Assembly (NCBI GenBank): GCA_026706505.1
Contig: JAPOYQ010000373.1
Coordinates: 1-25,750, forward strand
Length of the DNA: 25,750 nt
From: Gemmatimonadota bacterium
GTDB lineage: Bacteria; Latescibacterota; UBA2968; UBA8231
Reading direction: 5' to 3'
The translations under genes were made by a program, and so were the position numbers. Below, one piece after another: positions 15,706 to 24,258 of this stretch (position 1 is the first letter of the stretch; each line of letters starts with the position of its first letter). The notes beneath the pieces were generated by a model. The model searched no databases. It was not told the DNA's origin and saw only the letters and a program-made list of their open reading frames with translations.

Positions 15706-16899
15706 ATGAGCAAAAAGAAAATCGCGGCGATTATCACCGAATACCGCCCTAGGTCGCACGCCGACGTGATCGTCACCAAGTTCCTCAAGGGCTTTCCCTC
15801 GGACGCGGGCTTGGGTGCGCCGAGGGTCGAGATCGCGTCTATGTACATTGACCAGTTTCCCGAGAACGATATGGGACGGGCGATGGCCCAAGAGCACGGG
15901 GTGCCGATTTTTAACAGCATCTCGGCGGCGCTGTGTTTGGGGGGACGGGAGTTAGCAGTGGATGGGGTGCTGTCCATTGGCGAGCACGGAGACTACGCCT
16001 GGAACGAAAAGGAGCAGCAGCTCTATCCGCGCCGCTACTTTATGGAACAAATATGCGGGGTGATGGCGACGTCGAAGCGGGGAGTGCCGGTGTTTAACGA
16101 CAAGCACTTGTCCTATAGCTGGACCGATGCACTGTGGATGTACCAACGGGCGCAGGCGGTGGGGGCGGCGTTTATGGGCGGGTCTTCGCTGCCGGTGTGT
16201 TGGCGGCAACCTTGGGTCGAGCACGAGTTGGAGGCCCCGGTGGAGGAGGCGGTGGCGATTGGGTTCTCTGGGTTGGACATCTACGGGTTCCACACCCTCG
16301 AAGTACTCCAGTGCATGGTCGAGCGGCGGCGAGGTGGCGAGACGGGGGTGGCGGCAGTGACCTGTCTGGAGGGAGAGGCTGTGTGGCGGGCCGCTGACGA
16401 GGGGTTGTGGTCGCGAGAACTAGCAGAGGCTGCCTGCGCGACCATTGTCGACAAGCCCGAGGGGACAATGGAGGAACATTGCCAAAATCCGGCTCTTTTT
16501 GTGGTGGAATACAGCGATGGCTTGCGGGGGGCCGTGCTAATGCTCAACGGCTACGTCCACGACTTGGCGTACGCGGCGCGGGTCGACGGACAGGTGCAAG
16601 CCTGCGAGTTCCACGCCCAAGGGCACGGCGGGCCGGAAGGGGCGTACGCGCACTTCAGCTATCTGTCGCTCAACGTCGAAGAGATGTTCCTGAGCGGCGA
16701 GGCCCAGTATCCGGTCGAGCGCACGCTGCTGACCAGCGGCATCCTTGAAGCGGCGCTGACGTCGCGCTACGAGGGGTACAAGCGGCTGGAAACGCCGTGG
16801 CTGGATTTGGAATACCAGTCGTATGATGCGTTCCGCTGGCGACCGACTGGGCCGCGGCCGACCGGAGCCTGTTTGGATCCGTGGCCGCCTAGGGCGTGA
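15706..16899 (+). CDS. Gfo/Idh/MocA-like protein of uncharacterised family
   Basis: The 397-residue protein starts KKIAAIITEYRPRSHADVIV, a Rossmann-like first strand, but the usual GxGxxG is replaced. The region VEIASMYIDQFPENDMGRAMAQEHGVPIF resembles the second strand and helix of Gfo/Idh oxidoreductases, which use NAD(P) on sugars. Further conserved-looking stretches are VDGVLSIGEHGDY, VPVFNDKHLSY, FMGGSSLPVCWR, GLDIYGFHTLE and VERRRGGETGVAAVTCLEG. I believe related proteins occur in Planctomycetes-like genomes without known function. The altered nucleotide loop makes oxidoreductase activity uncertain. No strong ribosome site; a GAGGTAG lies in the end of the preceding gene. Translation is probably coupled to the mannonate dehydratase-like gene. 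Confidence 0.7.
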   Translation: MSKKKIAAIITEYRPRSHADVIVTKFLKGFPSDAGLGAPRVEIASMYIDQFPENDMGRAMAQEHGVPIFNSISAALCLGGRELAVDGVLSIGEHGDYAWNEKEQQLYPRRYFMEQICGVMATSKRGVPVFNDKHLSYSWTDALWMYQRAQAVGAAFMGGSSLPVCWRQPWVEHELEAPVEEAVAIGFSGLDIYGFHTLEVLQCMVERRRGGETGVAAVTCLEGEAVWRAADEGLWSRELAEAACATIVDKPEGTMEEHCQNPALFVVEYSDGLRGAVLMLNGYVHDLAYAARVDGQVQACEFHAQGHGGPEGAYAHFSYLSLNVEEMFLSGEAQYPVERTLLTSGILEAALTSRYEGYKRLETPWLDLEYQSYDAFRWRPTGPRPTGACLDPWPPRA

Positions 16900-16918
16900 G
16901 TATTAAAGGAGGCTCTTG

Positions 16919-18442
16919 ATGCCTGCGTTCCAAGAGAGTCTGCGTCTAGCCCATCGGGTCTATGAAGAAGCGACCGGGCCAGCGTGCCATACCCTAGCTC
17001 AATTGGGCTTTGACCAGCCCTATCAAGCGCTGCGGCGGCTGGACCTGTTGGTCGATTTGGCGGGGCCAGTTTACGCCTTAGATCCCCCAGTGTCGCTGCT
17101 GGCGGCGGTGAGCCAATCCGTTCAGCCCGACCAAGCGCTGCAGCGGTTGGAGCGGTTCTTGCAGAGAGCGGGTGGGATTACGGCGCTGCATCACCGGACC
17201 AACGACACTCCCATCTTGGGGCAGCAATTGGCGCAGATTTTGAGCTACAGCGGCTTTTTAACCGATGCATTGATGCGCGACCCAGCGCACCTTTATTGGC
17301 TGCTGGTTGAGACGGCCCACCTGAGCCAGCCGCTGGCCCTGTCTGCCCTCCGCCGCGCCCTAATCCAAGAGACGGATAGTGACGATCCCCTTGCGGACTT
17401 GTACCGATTCCAGCGGCGCGAGTTGCTGCGGTTGGGCGCGGCCCAAGTGCTGGGAATGAAAGATGTGCGGCAGGTCGGCCGCGAATTGGCCGACTTGGCC
17501 GACGGGATCGTAGATCAGGCCCTAAAGTGGGCTTGGGAAGAGTTGCTGCCGCGCTGGGGCCGGCCGCAGGACCAGTGCGGCCGGCTGGCCAAATTTTGCG
17601 TGGTGGCCTTGGGCAAGTACGGCGGCCAAGAGCTCAACTACAGCTCGGATGTCGATTTGTTGTTCATCTACGACGAAGAAGGCGAAACGCGCGCTCCGCG
17701 CGGCGGCTATTCAGTAGATAACGGCCAGTTTTTTCGGCGCTTGGGCGAACGGCTTATCCAGTTGTTGACCGCGATGACCGGGGAGGGATTTTTTTATCGC
17801 GTTGACATGCGGCTGCGGCCCGACGGAATTGATGGAGCCTTAGTTAGACCCTTGGCCAGCTACTTGAGTTATTACGGGGAGCGGGGCGAGTTGTGGGAGC
17901 GCCAGATGCTGATTAAGGCCCGCCGCGCCGCTGGTTCAACCCAAGTGTGGCAGCGCTTTCGCCAAATGCTGGTCCCTTTTGTCTTTCCGGGCCATTTCGC
18001 GGACGACCCGCGCCAAGAGATTGCCCGCGTCAAGCAACGTATCGAAGCCGAAATAGCGAGTAGGGCCGGCGACAACAATATCAAGCTACAGCCTGGGGGC
18101 ATCCGCGACATCGAATTCATCGTCCAGTGCTTGCAGCTACTCAACGGCCATACCCATCCCCAGATTCGCTCCCACAATACCCTGACGACGATTGAGCTCC
18201 TGCGCCGGGCCGGACTGCTCGCGCCGGTGGACGCCCAGACCCTAAAGGAGGCCTACCGCTTTTTGCGGCAGCTAGAAAACTTGCTGCAAATTCAGGAGGC
18301 CCAGCCCGTGTACGCGGTGCCCGAAGAGGAGGAGGCCCGCCAAATCCTAACCGAACTGATGGAATTGGACGAGCCGCTAGAGGCCGTCTTAGAGGGGCAT
18401 TGCCAAGGCGTCCGGCGGCTGTACAATGCGGTGTTTTCTTGA
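16919..18442 (+). CDS. glnE: Half-length glutamine synthetase adenylyl-removing enzyme (GlnE N-terminal half)
   Basis: AAAGGAGG at 16905-16912 fixes the start at ATG 16919 (507 residues). The nucleotidyltransferase core is clear: VVALGKYGGQELNYSSDVDLLFIYDEEGE (G-G-x-E-L-x(4)-S-D-x-D), VDMRLRPDGIDGALV, WERQMLIKARRAAG and GGIRDIEFIVQCLQLL. The wording (ERQ-x-LIKAR, ELNYSSD) matches the N-terminal adenylyl-removing half of GlnE, not the C-terminal adenylylating half. Ordinary GlnE is about 950 residues with both halves. Here the frame stops right after the first helical domain, and a palindrome and an unrelated gene follow. The enzyme would remove AMP from glutamine synthetase. A separate adenylylating half could be elsewhere, or regulation may be one-way. 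Confidence 0.9.
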   Translation: MPAFQESLRLAHRVYEEATGPACHTLAQLGFDQPYQALRRLDLLVDLAGPVYALDPPVSLLAAVSQSVQPDQALQRLERFLQRAGGITALHHRTNDTPILGQQLAQILSYSGFLTDALMRDPAHLYWLLVETAHLSQPLALSALRRALIQETDSDDPLADLYRFQRRELLRLGAAQVLGMKDVRQVGRELADLADGIVDQALKWAWEELLPRWGRPQDQCGRLAKFCVVALGKYGGQELNYSSDVDLLFIYDEEGETRAPRGGYSVDNGQFFRRLGERLIQLLTAMTGEGFFYRVDMRLRPDGIDGALVRPLASYLSYYGERGELWERQMLIKARRAAGSTQVWQRFRQMLVPFVFPGHFADDPRQEIARVKQRIEAEIASRAGDNNIKLQPGGIRDIEFIVQCLQLLNGHTHPQIRSHNTLTTIELLRRAGLLAPVDAQTLKEAYRFLRQLENLLQIQEAQPVYAVPEEEEARQILTELMELDEPLEAVLEGHCQGVRRLYNAVFS

Positions 18443-18479
18443 CCAACTGATGTTACGCATCTGCGCCGAATCGGTAGGT

Positions 18480-18509
18480 GTAGGGGGCGGTTTGCAAACC
18501 GCCCCCTAC
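18480..18509. repeat. Perfect 30-bp palindrome, REP-like
   Basis: GTAGGGGGCGGTTTG (18480-18494) is followed at once by its exact reverse complement CAAACCGCCCCCTAC (18495-18509). It lies 38 bp after glnE and 27 bp before the SMP-30 start. Similar GTAGGGGCGG...CCGCCCCTAC palindromes are frequent intergenic repeats in several environmental bacterial lineages (recollection, not checked). It may also act as a transcript-end hairpin, but no T run follows. Confidence 0.85.
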
Positions 18510-18535
18510 TCTCACATAATCCAAGGAGAGATACC

Positions 18536-19573
18536 ATGATGCAACGTCTCGCCACAATCGCGCTGGCCTTGGTCGCCAGCACGGCCTTCGCCCAAGAGCC
18601 GACGGGCGATCCGTCGATTATACCCCCAGGTGCCAAGCTCGAAGTGCTCTTTGATGGCGCGTTCTTTTCCGAGGGGCCGGCCGTGGCCTTCGATGGCTCG
18701 GTTTACTTCAGCGACATTACCTTTTCCATGGAATCGGGGATGCAGGCCGGGCACATCTGGCGCTACGATCCCGAGACCGGCCAGACCGCGGTCTTCCGCT
18801 CGCCCAGCGGCATGTCCAACGGCCTCAAGTTCGATGCTATGGGCCGGCTGATCGCCGCTGAAGGAGCGGATTTTGGGGGGCAGCGCGTGACGCGCACGGA
18901 CCTTGCGACCGGCAAGGCCGAGATCATTGCCGGGCTGTACGAGGGCCGCCCCTTTAACGCCCCCAACGACATTTCCATCGACGAAAAGGGCCGCATCTAC
19001 TTCAGCGACCCGCGCTACTTGGGGCACGAGCCGATTGACCAGCCGGTGATGGCGGTGTACCGGATTGACCCGGACGGCACCATCGAGCGGATCATCGCCG
19101 ACGCGGGCAAGCCCAACGGCGTCTGCGTGTCCCCGGACCAGCAGTCGCTCTACGTGGTGAGTAACGACAACGGCAATACGGGGATATTCCAATTGCTGGA
19201 CATGCCCGCACACAAGGGCCGGATGGCGCTGTTGGCGTACGACCTGCATCCCGATGGCACGGCCACATTCCGCGAAGTGCTAGTCGATTACTATCCCGAA
19301 GACGGGCCGGACGGCCTAGTCGTCGATGTCGAGGGCAACCTGTACGTAGCGGTGCGCGACGTGACGCGCCCGGGCATTGTGGTGTATGCGCCCAGTGGTG
19401 AGGAACTGGCCTATATCCCCACGCCCGTGGTTCCGACCAATGTGGCGTTTGGCCGCGACGAAGAAAGCAAGACGCTCTACGTCACCTACGGAGGGGGCGC
19501 GCCGCCGGAAAACCCAGGCATCTTGGCGAAGATAACAGTCGGCAAGGACGGGTACCACCTACCAGCCCCGTGA
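18536..19573 (+). CDS. Exported SMP-30/gluconolactonase-like beta-propeller lactonase
   Basis: AAGGAGAG precedes ATG 18536. The 345-residue product begins with a signal peptide (QRLATIALALVASTAFA-QE), so it acts in the periplasm or outside. The six-bladed propeller shows the family metal-site motifs: SEGPAVAFDGSVYFSD (Glu), NAPNDISIDEKGRIYFSD (Asn), KPNGVCVSPDQQSLYV and DGLVVDVEGNLYVAV (Asp). The family hydrolyses sugar lactones such as gluconolactone with a divalent metal. The symporter gene starts 4 bp after its stop, so the lactonase probably prepares a sugar acid that the transporter imports (inference). The family is clear; the substrate is not. Confidence 0.93.
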   Translation: MMQRLATIALALVASTAFAQEPTGDPSIIPPGAKLEVLFDGAFFSEGPAVAFDGSVYFSDITFSMESGMQAGHIWRYDPETGQTAVFRSPSGMSNGLKFDAMGRLIAAEGADFGGQRVTRTDLATGKAEIIAGLYEGRPFNAPNDISIDEKGRIYFSDPRYLGHEPIDQPVMAVYRIDPDGTIERIIADAGKPNGVCVSPDQQSLYVVSNDNGNTGIFQLLDMPAHKGRMALLAYDLHPDGTATFREVLVDYYPEDGPDGLVVDVEGNLYVAVRDVTRPGIVVYAPSGEELAYIPTPVVPTNVAFGRDEESKTLYVTYGGGAPPENPGILAKITVGKDGYHLPAP

Positions 19574-19577
19574 TGCG

Positions 19578-21287
19578 ATGACCGCCTTAGACTGGGCCGT
19601 CGTGGTAGTGCTCAACGGCGGCATCGTCGCCTATAGCCTGATTGCCTTCCGCAACAAGGGCGAGAGCTTCGATTGGTACCTCGCGGCTAAGTCCATGCCC
19701 TGGTGGGTGATCGGGCTGTCGGCGTTTGGCACGGCCGTTGATAGCGGTGATTACGTCGGCATTGTCGGCGGGTCCTACAACCTCGGGCTGTCGCAGTTGG
19801 CGCAGTGGTGGCTGGGCATTGCCGTGGGCTGGACCGTGCTCAGCTTCTTCGTCATCGTGCCGATGTACCGCTCGGGGGTTTTTACTAACGCCGAGTGGCT
19901 GGAGTTCCGCTTCGGGCCGTCCGTGCGGCTGCTGGCGGTTTTGATCAATGTCCAGTCGCGGACCAACGTGCTGGGCAACATTTTCTTTTCCATGTACTTG
20001 GTGCTGCACATCGTCGCCGACATCGAGGCGACGACGTGTTGGTTTGTGGTGGTGGGCGTGGCGATCAGTTCGGTGCTCTACATCGTGCGCGGCGGTCTGC
20101 GGGCCGGCGTCCTGACCGATGCCCTGCAAAGTACGACGATGATCGTGGCTTCGTTCGTCCTGTGGGGATTCGCGTATTCGGGCCTAGGCGGTTGGGAGGG
20201 AGTAGCGACGCGGTTGGAGGCGGCCGAGGAAGGGCTGGCGGATGCGCTGCTGAAGGTAGGAGGCTATTCGCCTGATGGCGTACCCGCATTGGTGGTGATA
20301 TTCGGTTTCTTGGTGGTGTTGACTACGTATGCGATCATCAACCAGTACGAGGCCATTCGCTTCTTGGGGGCGCGCTCGGAGTGGGATTTCAAGATGGCGG
20401 TGTTGGTGGCCAGCATCGCCACGGCGATTTGCCTGTTTTTCAATGTCAGTTTGGGGCCGATGGCGCGGGCGCAATTCCCCGGTTTGGAGGTCGTTGACCG
20501 GGCCTATCCGCTGATGATCGAGGCGTACCTACCGGCGGGATTGGTCGGCTTGGTGGTCGCTGGCTTGGTGGCGGCTGGGTATTCGACCTTTGATTCGATT
20601 GGCATTGGCATTTCCTCGCTTTTTGTGCGCGACGTGTATGCGCGCTTCATCGTCAAAAACGGCACGGACGCGCACTACACCAAGGTTGGCCGGATATCGG
20701 TGCCGATCATTCTGGCGCTGGGCTTTGTGTACGTGCCCTTTTTGGGCGAGAAGGGCATGTTGCTGTTCTACCTGCGGCTGGCCGGGGCCATTGCCGTGCC
20801 GCTGATGACGGTGATGTTGATGGGCGTTTTCACAAGGGTGCATCGCCAAACGGGGATCGTCGGTTTGCTGGTGGGGTTGGGCTATGGGATGTCGGCGATT
20901 TTGGCTGATTTCAACGAATGGGCGCTGCCGGTGTGGTATCAGAATACTTGGTGGACCTACCTGTGGAACTTGGTGCTGCCCGCGCTGAGTATGCTCATCG
21001 CCTCAAAGGTGATCGACTGGCGGCGCGGCGCGGTGCGCGACGAAGAATTGCGCGGCCTAGTGTACGCCCGCCGCGAAGACCCCGCTTCCCTGCGGCAGCA
21101 CATGGGCCAGCGGCTCGCCGCCTTAGAGGGCACTTGGCTGCAAAAGACGCTAGTGGAAGCCCCGATTCGACCGGAGTACCCCTTTGCGGTCGGCGAGGAT
21201 GGTCCTAAGTGGTACTTGCGCCCTGGGCTGTGGATCGGAGTTTATTTAGTAGTGGCGAGTACCCTACTCTTTGTTGTATTGTGGTAG
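19578..21287 (+). CDS. Sodium/solute symporter of the SSS family
   Basis: The 569-residue integral membrane protein has about 13-14 hydrophobic segments, the SSS norm. It starts LDWAVVVVLNGGIVAYSLIAF, then SFDWYLAAKSMPWWVIGLSAFGTAVDSGDYVGIVGGSY, typical of TM1-TM2, with the sodium-site region further on at GLVVAGLVAAGYSTFDSIGIGISSL. The last segment is WIGVYLVVASTLLFVVLW. The family imports sugars, sialic acid, carboxylates or similar solutes with sodium. ATG 19578 has no clear ribosome site and follows the lactonase stop by 4 bp, so it is probably translationally coupled. Between the last two helices is a cytoplasmic stretch of about 80 residues rich in Arg and Glu. The substrate is unknown but likely a sugar derivative given the neighbours. 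Confidence 0.93.
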   Translation: MTALDWAVVVVLNGGIVAYSLIAFRNKGESFDWYLAAKSMPWWVIGLSAFGTAVDSGDYVGIVGGSYNLGLSQLAQWWLGIAVGWTVLSFFVIVPMYRSGVFTNAEWLEFRFGPSVRLLAVLINVQSRTNVLGNIFFSMYLVLHIVADIEATTCWFVVVGVAISSVLYIVRGGLRAGVLTDALQSTTMIVASFVLWGFAYSGLGGWEGVATRLEAAEEGLADALLKVGGYSPDGVPALVVIFGFLVVLTTYAIINQYEAIRFLGARSEWDFKMAVLVASIATAICLFFNVSLGPMARAQFPGLEVVDRAYPLMIEAYLPAGLVGLVVAGLVAAGYSTFDSIGIGISSLFVRDVYARFIVKNGTDAHYTKVGRISVPIILALGFVYVPFLGEKGMLLFYLRLAGAIAVPLMTVMLMGVFTRVHRQTGIVGLLVGLGYGMSAILADFNEWALPVWYQNTWWTYLWNLVLPALSMLIASKVIDWRRGAVRDEELRGLVYARREDPASLRQHMGQRLAALEGTWLQKTLVEAPIRPEYPFAVGEDGPKWYLRPGLWIGVYLVVASTLLFVVLW

Positions 21288-21301
21288 TACTTTAGACCCT
21301 G

Positions 21302-21331
21302 TACTCTCCCACTCCCCTCTCCTCTCTCCCC
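21302..21331 (+). other. Polypyrimidine tract in place of a ribosome binding site
   Basis: Thirty bases with no G and almost only C and T lie directly before ATG 21335. Neighbouring genes mostly have AGGAG-like sites, so translation start here must work differently or depend on coupling to the symporter stop at 21287. Confidence 0.5.
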
Positions 21332-21334
21332 AAA

Positions 21335-23737
21335 ATGGCACACACCGAAGACCTCACTACCGTCGAGCGCCGCGCCGTAGCCGCTTCTCCCTTCGACGCC
21401 CTCTATCCGCCGACTGAAAAGATCAAAACCATTGTGGTGGACAACTTCCCAGGGCTGGGCAAGCTCGCGGCGATGCGCTTCATCGAATGGGTGCAGGAGC
21501 ATCCCGAGGGCGTGATCTCGCTGCCGACGGGCAAGACTCCGCAGTACTTCATCCGCTGGGTCCAGCGGATGGTGCAGCATTGGGACGAAGCCGAAGTCCA
21601 GAGCACGCTTACAGAGGCCGGTGTCGATCCGGCGCACAAACCGGACCTGCGCGGCTTGCACTTCGTGCAGATCGACGAGTTCTATCCAATAGATCCCCAG
21701 CAGGACAACAGCTTCTACAGCTATGTGAATCGCTTCTACATCGACGGCTTTGGGCTCGATCCGGCCAAAGCGCTGCTGATCAATTGTGCGGAGATTGGCT
21801 TGCGGACCGGCCAGAGTCTCGCCGAGGTGTGGCCCGATGGCGCGGTTGACTTGTCGCTGCGCCACCGGCCCGCGCGCACCCTGTTGGAGCAAGTGCAGCA
21901 AGACGCGCTGCAAAGGATCGATCAGTGGTGCTTGGAATACGAGGAGCGGATCCGCGCCCTTGGCGGCATTGGCTTCTTTTTAGGCGGCATTGGCCCGGAC
22001 GGGCATATTGGCTTCAACGTGCGCGGCTCAGACCACTTCTCGACGACGCGGCTGACCGAGGTCAACTACGAGACGCAAGCGGCCGCGGCCGCCGACTTGG
22101 GCGGCATGGAGGTGGCGCGCAAGCGGTTGGTTATTACTATCGGCCTCGGCACCATCGCCGCCCGTTTTGATGCCTGCGCTGTGATTATCGCTGCGGGCGA
22201 GGCCAAGGCGGGGATTGTCGCTGCGGCCATCGAGGAAGCGGCTGACGTGCGCTATCCAGCTTCGGTCCTGCACCGCCTGCCAAGCGCGCGGTTTTACATC
22301 ACGCGCGGCGCGGCCAAGTTGCTGCGGGTGCGGCAGCGAGTGCTTTTGCAGCAGCGGGAGGCCATTGACGACGAAGCGGTGGAAAAGATCGTCGTCGAAC
22401 TGGCCGACAAGTTGGGCAAGAAGGTCGTCGATTTGACCGAGGAAGAGTTGGTGCAAGACGAGCTAGGTGCGGTGCTTTTACAGCGCCGCGCCGAATCGGT
22501 CGAGACCTTGACGCGCATGGTGCGCGACCGCTTGATCGGCAAAATTGAGCGGGGTTGCCAGACCCTTGCCGCCACGCGTTTCCTCCACACCGAGCCGCAC
22601 CACGACGACTTGATGCTGGGCTATCTGCCCTATATCGTCCGCCACGTGCGCGACGCCACCAATGTGCATTACTTCGTCTGCTTCACCGGCGGCTTCACTG
22701 CGGTGACTAATCGCTTTATCGAGGACCACATTGAGCGGCTGCGGCGCTTCCTGCCTAGCGACGAGTGCGCTGCGCTGCTGGCCGAAGGCTACTTTGCGCC
22801 GAGCTACGAGCACGGCCGCAACCGCGATGTCTGGCTGTATCTCGACGGTGTAGCGGCCGATGATGAGCGGATGTGCGACGAAGGGATGGCGCGGCGCTTT
22901 TTGCGGAACCTCGTCGCGCTGTATGGCGTCGAGGACCGAGAGGGCATTGAGGCACTGCTGGCCGAGCTAGATGCTTATTTTGCCAGCCGCTATCCCGGCC
23001 AAAAGGACGCGCCTCAAGTCCAGACCCTCAAGGGCTTGTGCCGAGAGTGGGAGGCTGAATGCACGTGGGGTTATCTCGGGTGGGACTGCACCAGCGTCAA
23101 GCACTTGCGCCTCGGGTTTTACACGGGCGACCTCTTCACCAAGGATCCGACGGTAGAAGGCGATGTGCTGCCCGTGCTCGCGCTCCTTGAAGAAGTCGCC
23201 CCCGATGTGGTCAGCGTGGCGCTGGACCCGGAGGCCAGCGGCCCGGACACGCACTACAAGGTGTTGCAGGCCGTCACCGAGGCTCTGCGCCGCTACGAGC
23301 AGCAGCGCAAAGACGCGCCCATCAAGGTTTGGGGTTATCGCAATGTGTGGTACCGCTTCGATCCGAGTGAGGCCAACATTTTCGTGCCGGTCTCGCTCAA
23401 CATGCTCTCGGTGATGCAGAGCGCGTTTATGAGCAATTTTATCTCTCAGCGCGACGCTTCGTTCCCCAGCTACGAACACGACGGCCCGTTCTCGGAGCTG
23501 GCGCGCCGGGTGCAGGTGGAGCAGTATCAAAAAATCAAAACGTGTCTCGGCCGCGAGTGGTTTCAAGAGCACCCCAGCCCCTTGATTCGCGCTACGCGGG
23601 GCTTGGTGTTTCTCAGAGAGATGGACTTAGCCGAGTTGTACGAGCGCAGCCGAGTACTCAAACAGGCGACTGAGCAGTCCGGCCACAGTGGCCGTCCGAC
23701 CGCAGAATTGCGGTCGCTTGTGGCCGCAATTCAATAA
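21335..23737 (+). CDS. Glucosamine-6-phosphate deaminase-like domain fused to LmbE/PIG-L-like deacetylase domain
   Basis: The 800-residue protein has two parts. Residues about 30-330 follow NagB: SLPTGKTPQYF, VQIDEFYPID (D114), and GGIGPDGHIGFNVRGSDH with D222 and H224. The Glu that follows the GHIxFN motif in E. coli NagB (Glu148 there) is Val229 here, so ordinary deaminase chemistry is doubtful. Residues about 410-730 carry the LmbE/PIG-L zinc motif FLHTEPHHDDLMLGY (H422/H423-D424-D425) and a later His in SGPDTHYKV. LmbE-type enzymes remove acetyl groups from N-acetylglucosaminyl compounds. I recall similar fusions in Bacteroidetes labelled deaminase-like. It could act on N-acetylated amino sugars taken up by the symporter. 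The start lacks a ribosome site and is preceded by a G-free pyrimidine tract. Confidence 0.87.
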   Translation: MAHTEDLTTVERRAVAASPFDALYPPTEKIKTIVVDNFPGLGKLAAMRFIEWVQEHPEGVISLPTGKTPQYFIRWVQRMVQHWDEAEVQSTLTEAGVDPAHKPDLRGLHFVQIDEFYPIDPQQDNSFYSYVNRFYIDGFGLDPAKALLINCAEIGLRTGQSLAEVWPDGAVDLSLRHRPARTLLEQVQQDALQRIDQWCLEYEERIRALGGIGFFLGGIGPDGHIGFNVRGSDHFSTTRLTEVNYETQAAAAADLGGMEVARKRLVITIGLGTIAARFDACAVIIAAGEAKAGIVAAAIEEAADVRYPASVLHRLPSARFYITRGAAKLLRVRQRVLLQQREAIDDEAVEKIVVELADKLGKKVVDLTEEELVQDELGAVLLQRRAESVETLTRMVRDRLIGKIERGCQTLAATRFLHTEPHHDDLMLGYLPYIVRHVRDATNVHYFVCFTGGFTAVTNRFIEDHIERLRRFLPSDECAALLAEGYFAPSYEHGRNRDVWLYLDGVAADDERMCDEGMARRFLRNLVALYGVEDREGIEALLAELDAYFASRYPGQKDAPQVQTLKGLCREWEAECTWGYLGWDCTSVKHLRLGFYTGDLFTKDPTVEGDVLPVLALLEEVAPDVVSVALDPEASGPDTHYKVLQAVTEALRRYEQQRKDAPIKVWGYRNVWYRFDPSEANIFVPVSLNMLSVMQSAFMSNFISQRDASFPSYEHDGPFSELARRVQVEQYQKIKTCLGREWFQEHPSPLIRATRGLVFLREMDLAELYERSRVLKQATEQSGHSGRPTAELRSLVAAIQ

Positions 23738-23751
23738 TCAAGGAGGAGAAA

Positions 23752-24255
23752 ATGCTTAACGAAAAATTGCAACAGGCACTCAACGATCAACTCAATTACG
23801 AGTTTTCCTCAGCCTATACGTACCTGTCGTTAGCGGCTTATTTCGAGGACCTTGAGCTCAATGGTTTTGCCCACTGGATGAAGATCCAATACCAAGAGGA
23901 GTTGATGCACGCGGAAAGGGTCTATGCCTTCATCAACGACCGCGACGGCCGCGTGCGCCTGCAGGCCATAGCTGAGCCACACATCGAGTGGGACTCGCCG
24001 CTGGACGCCTTCAAGTTCGCCCTAGAAGGCGAGCGGGCTTTGAGCAAGCGAATCTACGAGGTAGTAAATGAGGCCCTCGCCGAGGGCGACCACGCCACGC
24101 ATACCTTTATGCAGTGGTTCGTCAACGAGCAGGTGGAGGAGGAAGCCATCGTCCGCAATATCGTCAGCGACATGGAGCTGATTATCGAAAGCCGCGACGG
24201 CCTCTTTTTGATGGATCGGGATCTGGCGGGCAGGAGGCCGCAGGGCGAAGAATAA
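23752..24255 (+). CDS. ftnA: Bacterial non-haem ferritin
   Basis: AAGGAGGAG precedes ATG 23752. The 167-residue product is a normal-length ferritin: LNDQLNYEFSSAYTYLSLAAYF (Glu17), HWMKIQYQEELMHAERVYAFI (Glu50 and His53 region), LEGERALSKRIYEVVNEA (Glu94 region) and WFVNEQVEEEAIVRNIV (Gln/Glu site). It oxidises Fe(II) and stores iron in a 24-subunit shell in the cytoplasm. It starts 14 bp after the NagB-like/LmbE gene; a shared transcript is possible but functional linkage is not obvious. The family call is firm; the symbol reflects E. coli FtnA-like organisation. Confidence 0.95.
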   Translation: MLNEKLQQALNDQLNYEFSSAYTYLSLAAYFEDLELNGFAHWMKIQYQEELMHAERVYAFINDRDGRVRLQAIAEPHIEWDSPLDAFKFALEGERALSKRIYEVVNEALAEGDHATHTFMQWFVNEQVEEEAIVRNIVSDMELIIESRDGLFLMDRDLAGRRPQGEE

Positions 24256-24258
24256 ATT

